Assembly (NCBI GenBank): GCA_020160805.1
Contig: JAIUPO010000003.1
Span: forward strand, 1 to 64,000
Length of the DNA: 64,000 nucleotides
Direction: 5' to 3'
Origin: Actinomycetota bacterium
GTDB taxonomy: Bacteria; Actinomycetota; Actinomycetes; Actinomycetales; Dermatophilaceae
Positions 43,751-53,378 of the stretch are shown here, piece by piece (the stretch's first letter is position 1; each line of letters begins with the position of its first letter). The position numbers and the translations under genes were made by a program. Under the pieces are notes generated by a model. It ran no database searches, was not told where the DNA came from, and saw only the letters and a list, made by a program, of their open reading frames with translations.

Positions 43751-44944
43751 TCACGTTAGGCGATCCCGCGCGGCGACGAAGGCAGCGACGCCGGTTCGGA
43801 CATCCGCGCTCGAGTGCGCCGCCGACAGTTGGACTCGGATGCGCGCAGCGCCTTGGGGGACAACGGGATACGAGAAGGCGATGACATACACACCATCGGC
43901 CAACATGGCGTCCGCGATCCGCGTCGCCAGGCGCGCTCCGTCATCGCCCCGGAACATCACGGGGACGATCGGGTGTTCGCCGGGGAGCAACTCGAATCCT
44001 GCTTCGGACATCAGCGACCGGAAGAGTTTGGCGTTCTCCTGCAAACGATCCCGGGCGTCCGAGGAATCGCGCGCTAGCGCCAGGGCCGCCCGCGAGCCGG
44101 CGACGACCGAGGGCGCGACGGCATTGGAGAACAGATACGGCCGAGAACGCTGGCGCAGCAGGTCGATGATCTCTTGGTGGGCGCTGATGAAGCCACCGGA
44201 CGCCCCACCCAGGGCCTTGCCCAAGGTGCCACTGAGAATGTCGACTCGCTTCTGTACCCCGAAATGCTCGGGCGTCCCCGCACCAGTGGCCCCGATAAAT
44301 CCCACCGCATGGGAATCGTCCACCATGACCAACGCGCCGAATTCCTCTGCCAGGTCACAGATTTGGGGTAGTGGGGCCAGCGATCCGTCCATCGAGAAGA
44401 CCCCATCGGTCACGATGACAATCCGTCGCGCCCCGGCGTCGCGGGCAGCGGTCAACTGCCCCCACAGGTCCGCCATGTCCGCATTGGCATAGCGATACCG
44501 CGCGGCCTTGGACAGCCGGATGCCGTCGATCAGGGAGGCATGGTTCAGAGCGTCCGAGATAATCGCGTCACCCTCGCCGAAGAGCACCTCGAAGACGCCG
44601 CCATTGGCGTCGAAGCACGACGAATACAGGATCGTGTCGTCCGTGCCCAGGAAGGCCGACAGCTCCGCCTCCAGGTCTTTGTGCTGGGACTGCGTGCCGC
44701 AGATGAACCGAACACTCGCCATACCGAAACCCCACTCCTCCAGGGCATTTCGGGCAGCTGCCACGACATCGGGGTGGTCGGCCAGGCCGAGATAGTTGTT
44801 GGCGCAGAAGTTCAGGGCTGGCCCTCGGCGGGTCTCGATGTGCGCCGCCTGCGGGCTGGTGAGCTGCCGCTCGTCCTTGAACAGCCCGGCTGCGCGGATC
44901 TCCTCGAGCGTCGACAGCAAGTCGGCGCGCAGTTCGCCATACAT
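43751..44944 (-). CDS. kbl: Glycine C-acetyltransferase (2-amino-3-ketobutyrate CoA ligase)
   Basis: A 397-residue PLP enzyme of the alpha-oxoamine synthase family, splitting 2-amino-3-ketobutyrate with CoA into glycine and acetyl-CoA. Present are [16 protein letters not shown], the [15 protein letters not shown] segment, [10 protein letters not shown] and the PLP-Lys motif [14 protein letters not shown]. The ATG at 44944 lies 2 nt after the tdh stop. With tdh it forms the two-step threonine degradation pathway. Confidence 0.96.
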   Translation of the reverse strand: MYGELRADLLSTLEEIRAAGLFKDERQLTSPQAAHIETRRGPALNFCANNYLGLADHPDVVAAARNALEEWGFGMASVRFICGTQSQHKDLEAELSAFLGTDDTILYSSCFDANGGVFEVLFGEGDAIISDALNHASLIDGIRLSKAARYRYANADMADLWGQLTAARDAGARRIVIVTDGVFSMDGSLAPLPQICDLAEEFGALVMVDDSHAVGFIGATGAGTPEHFGVQKRVDILSGTLGKALGGASGGFISAHQEIIDLLRQRSRPYLFSNAVAPSVVAGSRAALALARDSSDARDRLQENAKLFRSLMSEAGFELLPGEHPIVPVMFRGDDGARLATRIADAMLADGVYVIAFSYPVVPQGAARIRVQLSAAHSSADVRTGVAAFVAARDRLT

Positions 44945-44946
44945 CT

Positions 44947-45993
44947 TCAGTCCTCCCAGTTCATGACGACCTTGCCGCACTCACCCGAGCGGGCGATCGC
45001 GAAGGCCTGTTCCCAATCCGCGGCCGGCACCCGGTGGGTGATGACCGAGGCGATGGCGTTCGCAAGCGTGGGCGAGGTCTGGAGCATCGCGCTCATCGCG
45101 TACCACGTCTCGAACATCTCCCGGCCGTAGATGCCCTTGATTGTCAGCATGTGGGTGATGACGCTGCCCCAGGTGATGGGGAAGGGGCCTTTCGGCAGAC
45201 CCAGCAGGGCAACTCGACCGCCGTGATTCATATTGTCGATGAGTTCCTCCACGGCGGCCGCGGCTCCCGACATCTCCAGCGCCAGGTCGAAGCCCTCGCG
45301 CATGCCGAGCCGCCGCTGCGCGTCCCGCAGTCGTTCGGTGGTCGGGTCGACCACGAGGTCTGCGCCGGCCGCCTGCGCCAGTGCCCGGCGGTATGCGGAC
45401 GGGTCGCTCACGACGATATTCCTCGCCCCAACATGCCGTGCGATCGCCACGGCCATCACCCCGATCGGGCCGGCGCCGGTGATCAGCACATCCTCGCCGA
45501 CCATCGGCCACTGCAGCGCCGTATGCGTCGCATTGCCGAAGGGGTCGAAGATCGCGCCGAGGTCCGGGTCCAGGTCGGCGGGCTGGACATAGGCATTGCC
45601 GGCAGGGATCGCAACATACTCGGCGAACGCGCCGTCACGGTTTACGCCAACGCCGATCGTGTTGATGCACAGATGTTTTCGGCCGGCTCGGCAGTTGCGA
45701 CAGTGTCCGCAGACGATATGCCCCTCGCCGGAGACTGCGTCGCCCACGGCGATGCTCCCGGCCGGCACATCCTCCCCGACCTCGATCACCTCGCCGAAGA
45801 ATTCGTGCCCGACGATCATCGGCGGGCGGATCGTGGTCGCCGCCCACTCGTCCCAGTCATGAATATGCAGGTCGGTCCCGCACAGGCCCGCCCGCCGCAC
45901 CCGAACCAGGACCTCGCCCGGTCCGCATACTGGCTCCGGAACCTCGGCGATCTCCAGACCAGGACCTGGTCCCGGCTTCACTAACGCGCGCAC
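44947..45993 (-). CDS. tdh: L-threonine 3-dehydrogenase
   Basis: A 348-residue zinc-dependent medium-chain dehydrogenase oxidising threonine to 2-amino-3-ketobutyrate with NAD. The catalytic zinc ligands are Cys38 (GLCGTDLH) and His63-Glu64 (VGHEFFGE). The structural zinc site is CGHCRNC plus the Cys in KHLC. The Rossmann motif is GAGPIGVMA. The GTG start at 45993 follows GAGGAGG by five bases and gives the expected family length. It is first of tdh-kbl-SDR and divergent from a VOC gene. Confidence 0.95.
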   Translation of the reverse strand: MRALVKPGPGPGLEIAEVPEPVCGPGEVLVRVRRAGLCGTDLHIHDWDEWAATTIRPPMIVGHEFFGEVIEVGEDVPAGSIAVGDAVSGEGHIVCGHCRNCRAGRKHLCINTIGVGVNRDGAFAEYVAIPAGNAYVQPADLDPDLGAIFDPFGNATHTALQWPMVGEDVLITGAGPIGVMAVAIARHVGARNIVVSDPSAYRRALAQAAGADLVVDPTTERLRDAQRRLGMREGFDLALEMSGAAAAVEELIDNMNHGGRVALLGLPKGPFPITWGSVITHMLTIKGIYGREMFETWYAMSAMLQTSPTLANAIASVITHRVPAADWEQAFAIARSGECGKVVMNWED

Positions 45994-46054
45994 CTCAGCC
46001 TCCTCGGCCCATCTCGGCCACCCTATGTCGGAGCCTGCTGGCAGGATGCGAGGC

Positions 46055-46438
46055 ATGATCGATCACTTCGGCATCAACTGCTCGGACTTCGAGGAAAGCA
46101 CGCGCTTCTATGACGGAGTCCTGGGCGTGCTCGGGCACTCCAGGCTGATGGACTTCGGCGTGGCCATCGGCTATGGCTCCGAGGGCAGGCCAGCCTTTTG
46201 GATCAGCAAATGGCCTGGTGCAGAGCCGAACCGGGAGATGCACGTGGCATTCATCGCGGCCGACCCCGAGACGGTGAAAGCCTTCCACGACAAGGCCATC
46301 GCACTCGGCGCCGAAAGTCTGCACGCCCCGCGGCTGTGGCCGGAATACCACCCCGGCTACTTCGGTGCCTTTGTGCGCGACCCCGATGGCAACAACATCG
46401 AGGCTGTCTGCCACGACGCATCCGAGGCGGCGAGCTGA
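46055..46438 (+). CDS. VOC (glyoxalase/bleomycin-resistance) family protein
   Basis: A 127-residue single-domain VOC protein: MIDHFGINCSDFEESTRFYD, then MHVAFIAADPETVKAFHDKA and a terminal GYFGAFVRDPDGNNIEAVCH. Metal ligands are probably His4, His (EMHVAF) and Glu (NNIEAV), typical of this superfamily. The ATG at 46055 has a GCGAGG site; an ATG 9 nt upstream is possible. The substrate cannot be inferred. It is convergent with the alpha/beta hydrolase gene. Confidence 0.85.
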   Translation: MIDHFGINCSDFEESTRFYDGVLGVLGHSRLMDFGVAIGYGSEGRPAFWISKWPGAEPNREMHVAFIAADPETVKAFHDKAIALGAESLHAPRLWPEYHPGYFGAFVRDPDGNNIEAVCHDASEAAS

Positions 46439-46442
46439 TCCC

Positions 46443-46459
46443 CGGCCAGCCCTAGGCCG
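46443..46459. terminator. Short hairpin between convergent VOC and hydrolase genes
   Basis: CGGCC (46443-46447), seven-nt loop, GGCCG (46455-46459). Confidence 0.3.
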
Positions 46460-46470
46460 TGTGGTGGATC

Positions 46471-47379
<909 letters not shown>

Positions 47380-47478
47380 GGGCCGATTCAATCACCCAGA
47401 TGTGCCGATGCCCTCATGCACGAACTCGCGACGCTCCTCACATCGCCGGGGCGTAGGACCGTGTGCCAGCATCAAACG

Positions 47479-47874
47479 ATGGCCCACCCACCGCGCTTCC
47501 ACGACGACGATCCGCTGCTGAACCGGGTGCGCGACCTCGCCCTCACCTTTCCCGGGGCCGCCGAGAAGATCTCGCACGGGACGCCGACCTTCTACACCGT
47601 CAAGGTCTTCTGCCAGTACGGCGCCCCGGTCAAGGGGGACCACGACAGTTGGGCGCTGCGCCGGGCCCTCGTCTTCCGCCCCGACGAGAGCGAGCGGGCG
47701 CTGCTGCAGGCCGATGCGCGCATCCACATCCCTGCGTATGCCGGCCCCTACGGCTGGCTTGCGCTCGACCTGACCCAGGGCGAACCGGACTGGGCGGAGG
47801 TCCGCGAACTGATGGACGCGTCATACCGCCTGACCGCGCCGACCAAGCGGATCGCCGAACTCGACGCGCGCTGA
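47479..47874 (+). CDS. MmcQ/YjbR family protein
   Basis: A 131-residue protein of the MmcQ/YjbR fold. The opening [20 protein letters not shown] is the family signature, followed by [10 protein letters not shown] and a C-terminal [20 protein letters not shown]. Family members are small CyaY-like proteins with presumed DNA-binding ability but no firm function. The ATG at 47479 gives the usual length; the frame extends upstream without similarity. It is followed by an LLM flavin enzyme gene after 29 nt. Confidence 0.82.
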   Translation: MAHPPRFHDDDPLLNRVRDLALTFPGAAEKISHGTPTFYTVKVFCQYGAPVKGDHDSWALRRALVFRPDESERALLQADARIHIPAYAGPYGWLALDLTQGEPDWAEVRELMDASYRLTAPTKRIAELDAR

Positions 47875-47903
47875 GGGCGCGGCCCGCGGCATACGGTGGG
47901 GGA

Positions 47904-48902
47904 GTGAGTGAGAACCGCAGCCCGCTGTCCATCCTCGACCTGGCAATGGTGCGCCACGGGCAGCCGGTGGCGGAGGCGCTCGCCGACAGCGTCGTGCTGG
48001 CCCAGCACGCGGAGGCCACCGGCCGCTTCACGCGGATTTGGTATGCCGAGCACCACAACATGCCCGCCATCGCCTCGGCCGCGACGGCGGTCCTCATCGC
48101 GCATGTCGCCGCCCGGACGAACTCCATCCGGGTCGGCGCGGGCGGGGTCATGCTGCCGAATCACGCACCGCTGATCGTGGCCGAACAGTTCGGCACGCTC
48201 GCGGAACTGCACCCGGGCCGCATCGATCTTGGCCTCGGGCGCGCGCCAGGCACCGACCAGGTGACGCTTCGCGCCCTGCGCCGCGACCCGCGTGCTTCCG
48301 ACGAATTCCCTTCGGACATCAGGGAATTGCAGGGTTATCTCGCGGGTGAGTCGCTGATCCCCACCGTCTCCGCGCACCCCGGAGCGGGCACCAAGGTGCC
48401 CCTCTACATTCTTGGGTCCTCGTTGTATGGCGCCCAGCTCGCCGCCGCCTTCGGGCTGCCCTATGCCTTCGCGAGCCACTTCGCCCCCGACGCGTTGGTG
48501 GCGGCGATGACGACTTATCGTGAGAGCTTTCAGCCCTCCGAGCAACTCGCCCAGCCCTATGCGATCGCCGCCGTCAATGTCATCGCCGCTGCCGAGAGCG
48601 CGACCGCGCAAGACCTCGCATCCCGGGTGCTCCGCAGCCGGGTGCGCAGCTTGGCCGGCCGCGTTCCGGCATATGCGGGCCGTCTGGATGACGCGACACT
48701 GGACCAGCTCATCGACTCCCCGGTGGGGGACCAGGCGCGCCACATGATGACCTACACGGCCATCGGGGATCGCGAGGATGTGGCGCAATATCTGGCCGAC
48801 TTCCGGGCCACGTGCGGCGCCGACGAACTGATGATCACCAATCCCGCGCCCGGTCTGGACGCCCGCCTCACGACCCTCGACATCCTCGCGACCCTGCCCT
48901 GA
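47904..48902 (+). CDS. LLM-class flavin-dependent oxidoreductase
   Basis: A 332-residue luciferase-like monooxygenase of the group-1 type. Opening [20 protein letters not shown], then [20 protein letters not shown], the [13 protein letters not shown] strand, a [15 protein letters not shown] motif and [15 protein letters not shown]. It uses reduced FMN; the substrate is unknown. The GTG start at 47904 is chosen from the SPLSILDL N terminus. GGGGGA lies directly before it, too close for a normal binding site. Confidence 0.9.
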   Translation: MSENRSPLSILDLAMVRHGQPVAEALADSVVLAQHAEATGRFTRIWYAEHHNMPAIASAATAVLIAHVAARTNSIRVGAGGVMLPNHAPLIVAEQFGTLAELHPGRIDLGLGRAPGTDQVTLRALRRDPRASDEFPSDIRELQGYLAGESLIPTVSAHPGAGTKVPLYILGSSLYGAQLAAAFGLPYAFASHFAPDALVAAMTTYRESFQPSEQLAQPYAIAAVNVIAAAESATAQDLASRVLRSRVRSLAGRVPAYAGRLDDATLDQLIDSPVGDQARHMMTYTAIGDREDVAQYLADFRATCGADELMITNPAPGLDARLTTLDILATLP

Positions 48903-48912
48903 CGCCCAGGGC

Positions 48913-48921
48913 TGTGGATAA
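48913..48921 (-). promoter_or_regulatory. Perfect DnaA box (TTATCCACA) upstream of dinG-like gene
   Basis: TGTGGATAA on the plus strand, 38 nt before the helicase start. Confidence 0.4.
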
Positions 48922-48946
48922 CTCCGGCGCGCGCCGCCGCGCCGCT

Positions 48947-48952
48947 TAGGCT
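48947..48952 (+). promoter_or_regulatory. -10 hexamer for leaderless dinG-like mRNA
   Basis: TAGGCT lies exactly 6 nt upstream of the ATG at 48959. Confidence 0.5.
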
Positions 48953-48958
48953 GCTCGT

Positions 48959-51241
48959 ATGCCGTCCCTGCCCGAACTCCTCCACGCCGCGGTCGCCGAC
49001 CTCGGCGGCACGGAGCGCCCCGGGCAGAGCGCGATGGCGCAGGCCGTGCTCGACGCCATCGACAAGGACGAGCACCTCCTGGTCCAAGCCGGCACCGGCA
49101 CCGGTAAGTCCCTCGGCTACCTCGTCCCCGCGATCCTGCACGCGCAACGGACCGGCCAGCCGGCGATCGTCGCCACGGCCACGCTCGCCTTGCAGGGCCA
49201 GATCGTTGACCGCGACCTGCCGCGCCTGGCGACGGCCTTGGCTCCGCATCTGGGTCGCCGCCCGACATACGCCCTGGTCAAAGGGCGGCGAAACTACGTC
49301 TGCCTGCACAAGCTCGAGGGCGGCTTCCCGGACGAGGAGGACGGCCTCTTCGAGGTCGCGGAGGCGGATGCGAATGTCGGGCGACTCGGCCAGGAGGTCG
49401 TGCGCCTGCGGGCGTGGGCGCAGGAGACCGAATCGGGCGACCGAGACGAACTCGTGCCCGGTGTCTCCGAGCGCGCCTGGCGTCAGGTCAGTGTCAGCGC
49501 CGAGGAATGTCTGGGGTCGCGCTGCCCGATGGCCGCCGAGTGTTTCGTTGAGCGCTCCCGCGCCGCGGCCAAGGACGTCGATGTCGTCGTCACCAACCAC
49601 TCCTTCCTGGCCATTGACGCCTTCGAGGGCCGGTTCATGCTGCCCGAGCACGAGCTGCTCGTCATCGACGAGGCACACGAACTTGTCGACCGGATCACCT
49701 CGACGATCACGGACGAACTGACACCAGGTCTGGTTCGGACGGCGGCCCGCCGGGCCCGCAAGGCCGACTCTTCTGACCTCCTCGAGGATGCCGCCCTCGT
49801 CCTCGAGCGCGCCCTCGAATCCCAACCCGACGGCCGGATCGACGCCATCCCGGATCAATTGGTTCTGGCGCTGCAGACGGTCCGCGACGCCGCCCGCGCG
49901 GTGCAATCGGACCTCAAGCCGCAGCCGGGCGAACAACTCGACGGTGCCGGTCAAGTGGCGATCGCTGCCGTCGAGGAGGTCTTCGACAATTCCGCACGGA
50001 TGATTGAGGAGCGCGAACTCGACGTCCTGTGGAACCGCATCGACCAGCGCCGCGGACCGATCCTCCACGTCGCGCCGATGAGTGTCGCGATGCTCGTGCG
50101 CGACAAGATCTTCAGCGACCGCACCGTCGTCCTCACCTCCGCCACCCTCGAACTCGGCGGCACCTTCGATGCGCTCGCTGGGACCATGGGGTTGCGCGGG
50201 GCGGGCTCCCCGGCATACCGCGGCCTCGACGTCGGCAGCCCCTTCAACTATGGCGAGCAGGCGATCGCGTATGTCGCAGCGCACCTCCCGCCGCCGGGTC
50301 GCGGCGGCCTGAGCGAGCAGATGCTCGATGAGATCGAGGCCCTGGTTCGGGCGGCCGGCGGGCGCGCCCTCGGGCTGTTCTCCTCGATTCGGGCCGCCAA
50401 AGAGGCGACCGAGGCGATGCGAGATCGACTGGGAGAGAGCGAGATCGACATTCTCTGCCAGGGCGAGGATCAGATCTCCACGCTCGTGCGGCAGTTCGCG
50501 CGTGAGCCGAAGACCTGTCTGTTCGGGACGATGAGCCTCTGGCAGGGCGTCGATGTGCCGGGGTCCTCGTGTCAGCTCGTCCTCATCGATCGCATCCCCT
50601 TCCCGCGACCCGACGATCCACTGTCGTCGGCGCGCACTGAAGCCATCGGCAAGATGGGCGGCAATGGCTTTATGGCGGTCTCGGCGACCCACGCCGCTCT
50701 GCGGCTGGCGCAGGGCGCCGGCCGGCTCGTGCGTTCCTCGACCGACCGCGGCGTCGTCGCCTTCCTCGATTCCCGGATGATGACGGCGCGATATGCCGGC
50801 TTCCTGCAGCGCTCGCTGCCACCTTTCTGGCCCACCACCGACCGACGCCTGGTGATTTCCGCACTGGAGCGGCTGGACCAGAGCGCTCCGCCGCCGCGGG
50901 ACGTGCCGGAACCGCGCAAGCGCGGCCTGCACGGGGCGGCCGGTCAGGCGGGAGATGCGGGCGAGGCCGCCGAACGTGTGGACTCGGACGGCGCGGCGCA
51001 TGCCGAGCCCGCGAAGCCCGCCGCCCCGCCACCGCCACCGCCCGAGAACGCCCGCACCGCTGTCACCTTGGGCCATCCGTGGACCGAGCAGGACGACGAG
51101 GAATTGCGCGATGGCGTCGAGATGGGCCTGACCCTTGAAGAACTTGCCGAGTCTCTCGAACTCGCCGAGGAGGTCGTGGCCGCGCGCCTCGAGGGCCTCG
51201 GGCTGGAGCCGTCCGCCGAGCCCCAACTGTCCCTCGAGTGA
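48959..51241 (+). CDS. DinG/XPD-like ATP-dependent DNA helicase
   Basis: A 760-residue SF2 helicase. Walker A is AGTGTGKSLGY (about 44-54). Fe-S cluster Cys candidates are in YVCLHKLEGG and ECLGSRCPMAAECF, the latter with the usual 4-Cys spacing. The DEAH box is LLVIDEAHEL, and motifs V/VI read LWQGVDVPGSS and QGAGRLVRSSTDRG. A C-terminal extension (about 650-760) has a Pro-rich run and an acidic helix not found in E. coli DinG. It acts in replication/repair of structured DNA. The start appears leaderless. Confidence 0.92.
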   Translation: MPSLPELLHAAVADLGGTERPGQSAMAQAVLDAIDKDEHLLVQAGTGTGKSLGYLVPAILHAQRTGQPAIVATATLALQGQIVDRDLPRLATALAPHLGRRPTYALVKGRRNYVCLHKLEGGFPDEEDGLFEVAEADANVGRLGQEVVRLRAWAQETESGDRDELVPGVSERAWRQVSVSAEECLGSRCPMAAECFVERSRAAAKDVDVVVTNHSFLAIDAFEGRFMLPEHELLVIDEAHELVDRITSTITDELTPGLVRTAARRARKADSSDLLEDAALVLERALESQPDGRIDAIPDQLVLALQTVRDAARAVQSDLKPQPGEQLDGAGQVAIAAVEEVFDNSARMIEERELDVLWNRIDQRRGPILHVAPMSVAMLVRDKIFSDRTVVLTSATLELGGTFDALAGTMGLRGAGSPAYRGLDVGSPFNYGEQAIAYVAAHLPPPGRGGLSEQMLDEIEALVRAAGGRALGLFSSIRAAKEATEAMRDRLGESEIDILCQGEDQISTLVRQFAREPKTCLFGTMSLWQGVDVPGSSCQLVLIDRIPFPRPDDPLSSARTEAIGKMGGNGFMAVSATHAALRLAQGAGRLVRSSTDRGVVAFLDSRMMTARYAGFLQRSLPPFWPTTDRRLVISALERLDQSAPPPRDVPEPRKRGLHGAAGQAGDAGEAAERVDSDGAAHAEPAKPAAPPPPPPENARTAVTLGHPWTEQDDEELRDGVEMGLTLEELAESLELAEEVVAARLEGLGLEPSAEPQLSLE

Positions 51242-51284
51242 CGGGGCATTCCATGCATGAAGTGGGCCTGTCGGTGCTCCATGG

Positions 51285-51290
51285 CAGGCT
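51285..51290 (+). promoter_or_regulatory. -10 hexamer for leaderless holA mRNA
   Basis: CAGGCT is 6 nt before the GTG at 51297. Confidence 0.4.
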
Positions 51291-51296
51291 GAACCC

Positions 51297-52274
51297 GTGA
51301 GTGAGACGGTTGCCGTGGCCCAGCGGGTGCCGCCGCTCGTGCTCATCCACGGGCCCGAGTCGATCCTCATCGAGCGGGCCCTCTCGCAGGTGGCGGCCGA
51401 TCTGCGGCTGGCGCAGCCGGAGATCGAGATCTCCCGGCTGTCGGGGGTTGCGTATGACGCGGGCACCCTCCCCATGGAGGCGAGCCCGAGCCTGTTCGGA
51501 GAGGCTAGAGCGCTGATCATCCGCGACGCCGATGAGGGCTCCGAGGCCTTCCAGACGGACCTGCTGGCGGTCCTACCCGACGCCAGTGAGGATCTCGTGC
51601 TGGTCGTCGTTCACAAGGGGGGTGCTCGCGGCAAGAAGATCGTCGATGCCCTCAAGTCTGCCAAAGCGCGCGTCATCGACACGCCCGCAATCAAGACAGA
51701 CCGCGACAAACAGGACTTCACGACCAATGAGTTCCGCCGCGCGGGCCGCAAGGCCACGCCGGACGCGGTGCGGGCCCTGATTGAGGCGCTCGGCAGCGAT
51801 GTCGCCGAACTGGCGAGCGCCTGCCAGCAGCTGATCTCCGACACGACCGGCCTAATCGATGAGCAGGTCGTCATGACCTACCACGGGGGCAAGGTCGAGG
51901 CGACCGGCTTCCGCGTCGCCGATGCTGCGATCGCTGGCGACGCCGCAGAGGCACTGCGGCTGCTGCGGCACGCCATCGCCACCGGCCTCGACCCGGTCCC
52001 GATCGTCGCGGTCCTGGCCAGCCAATTGCGCCAGCTCGTCAAGGTCGGGGCGGCCGGCCGCGGTCGCTCCGCAGACCTCGCCCGAGACCTGGGCATGGCC
52101 CCCTGGCAAATCGATCGCGCCCGCCGGGCGCTGTCCGGGTGGAGCGGCGATGCCCTGGGCCACTGCATACAAGCCGTGGCCGCCGCCGACTTCGAAGTCA
52201 AGGGTGGGGGTCGCGACCCGGTGTATGCCGTGGAGCGCGCCATCTTGACCATCGCCGCGGAGCACGGGCGATGA
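51297..52274 (+). CDS. holA: DNA polymerase III subunit delta
   Basis: A 325-residue clamp-loader subunit. It opens with PPLVLIHGPESILIERALSQ, the degenerate AAA+ P-loop region of HolA. EASPSLFGEARALIIRDADE, then a KTDRDKQDFTTNEFRRAGRK segment and a C-terminal collar domain with AVLASQLRQLVKVGAAGRGRS follow. In most actinobacteria it follows comEC; here it is 17 kb away. It is followed, with a 4-nt overlap, by a small conserved gene and then by rpsT. Confidence 0.93.
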   Translation: MSETVAVAQRVPPLVLIHGPESILIERALSQVAADLRLAQPEIEISRLSGVAYDAGTLPMEASPSLFGEARALIIRDADEGSEAFQTDLLAVLPDASEDLVLVVVHKGGARGKKIVDALKSAKARVIDTPAIKTDRDKQDFTTNEFRRAGRKATPDAVRALIEALGSDVAELASACQQLISDTTGLIDEQVVMTYHGGKVEATGFRVADAAIAGDAAEALRLLRHAIATGLDPVPIVAVLASQLRQLVKVGAAGRGRSADLARDLGMAPWQIDRARRALSGWSGDALGHCIQAVAAADFEVKGGGRDPVYAVERAILTIAAEHGR

Positions 52275-52729
52275 GTGGCGGGAGGATGGATCGGATCCAT
52301 TTCGTGTATCGATCCGCCGATGACGAGGTCGAGATCTTCATCAATGGCCGCAGCCTGATCGACCTGGCCGGTGCCGCAGAGCTGCCGGAAGCCCGACGGA
52401 CCCGCGAGCCTGGGCTGGCCGGCTCGTATGCCTGGTTGCGGGCAGCGGTGATCCGCCGCCAGCTTGCTCACTTTCTCGGGACACCCCAGGCATCCTGGTT
52501 CGGTGACGGCGACACCGTTCTGCTCGGCTGTGAATGCGGGGATTGGGGGTGTTGGCCGCTAACCGCGAACATCGAGGTCAGCGACTCCATGGTGACCTGG
52601 TCGGGCTTCCGAAATGGCCACCGAGATTGGGATCTGAGCAGCTTCGGCCCCTTCCGATTCGGGCGAGTCGACTACGATCAGGCGCTCGCTCGCCTTGCCG
52701 ACACGCTTACCCGCTCGGCCGAGGCGTAG
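52271..52729 (+). CDS. Conserved actinobacterial protein of unknown function
   Basis: A 152-residue protein with a central LLGCECGDWGCWPLTANIEV segment, Cys-rich and suggestive of metal binding, followed by VTWSGF, HRDWDLSSFGPFRFGR and a C-terminal helix. I recognise this as a recurrent uncharacterised actinobacterial pattern but cannot name the family. Its ATG overlaps the holA stop (ATGA). An alternative start MDRIHFVYR 15 nt downstream has a GGGAGG site close by. Nothing in the sequence indicates a function. Confidence 0.7.
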   Translation: MSGGRMDRIHFVYRSADDEVEIFINGRSLIDLAGAAELPEARRTREPGLAGSYAWLRAAVIRRQLAHFLGTPQASWFGDGDTVLLGCECGDWGCWPLTANIEVSDSMVTWSGFRNGHRDWDLSSFGPFRFGRVDYDQALARLADTLTRSAEA

Positions 52730-52924
52730 TCGCTGCCGTCACGCCTGGGTCCGCGATTTCGTGCGGTCGGGTCCGCGCTGGTAGATTTGTCCTTCGCGTG
52801 CGCGCATGGTCGTGCGCGCACCGCAGCACCACCCAGGGCAGCTCACGCAAGGTATCCCCACGCCGGTCCCGAGCCGTCCTGCCGCCCTCAAAGGCATACC
52901 GACCAAACCGAAGAAAGATCACCT

Positions 52925-53185
52925 GTGGCAAATATCAAGTCCCAGATCAAGCGGATCAAGACCAACGAGATCCGCACCGAGCGCAACAAGGCCGTCAAGT
53001 CCGAGTTGCGCACGTGGATCCGCAAGTTCCGCGACGCCGCCGACTCCGGCGACGCTGCCGCGGCCAAGGACGCCCTCGCGACCGCCAGCAAGAAGCTCGA
53101 CAAGGCTGTCTCCAAGGGTGTGCTGCACAAGAACCAGGCCGCCAACAAGAAGTCGGCCATGGCCAAGAAGGCCGCCTCCCTCTAA
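52925..53185 (+). CDS. rpsT: 30S ribosomal protein bS20
   Basis: An 86-residue basic helical protein with the bS20 pattern: [20 protein letters not shown], a middle [20 protein letters not shown] segment and [18 protein letters not shown]. It binds 16S rRNA in the body of the 30S subunit. The GTG start at 52925 gives the universal ANIKSQ N terminus. A GAAAGAT site precedes it, and a strong terminator follows 16 nt after the stop. Confidence 0.97.
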   Translation: MANIKSQIKRIKTNEIRTERNKAVKSELRTWIRKFRDAADSGDAAAAKDALATASKKLDKAVSKGVLHKNQAANKKSAMAKKAASL

Positions 53186-53201
53186 GGCGTCCCGAAGCCT
53201 C

Positions 53202-53237
53202 GAAGGCCACCTCCGCCCACCGGGCGAGGTGGCCTTC
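53202..53237 (+). terminator. rpsT terminator
   Basis: GAAGGCCACCTC...GCCC pairs with GGGC...GAGGTGGCCTTC: a stem of about 16 bp with a bulge and a tiny loop. Confidence 0.75.
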
Positions 53238-53378
53238 GGCCTTCCCGGACCCGTGCCGGGCTGTCCCAGGGCGGTCCGAGGGCGTGCACCGACGGATCCG
53301 TGAGAAAGACGCTGACAACGGGTGCTGCGTGCAGTAGCGTTCGCGCCACTACTCCTGAGCAAGAATCGGCAGGTCAGC

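Noticed and set aside
48752-51520. 922-codon open frame antisense to the dinG-like helicase
   Set aside because: It has shadow-frame composition and no domain; it spans the ends of two unrelated genes on the other strand.
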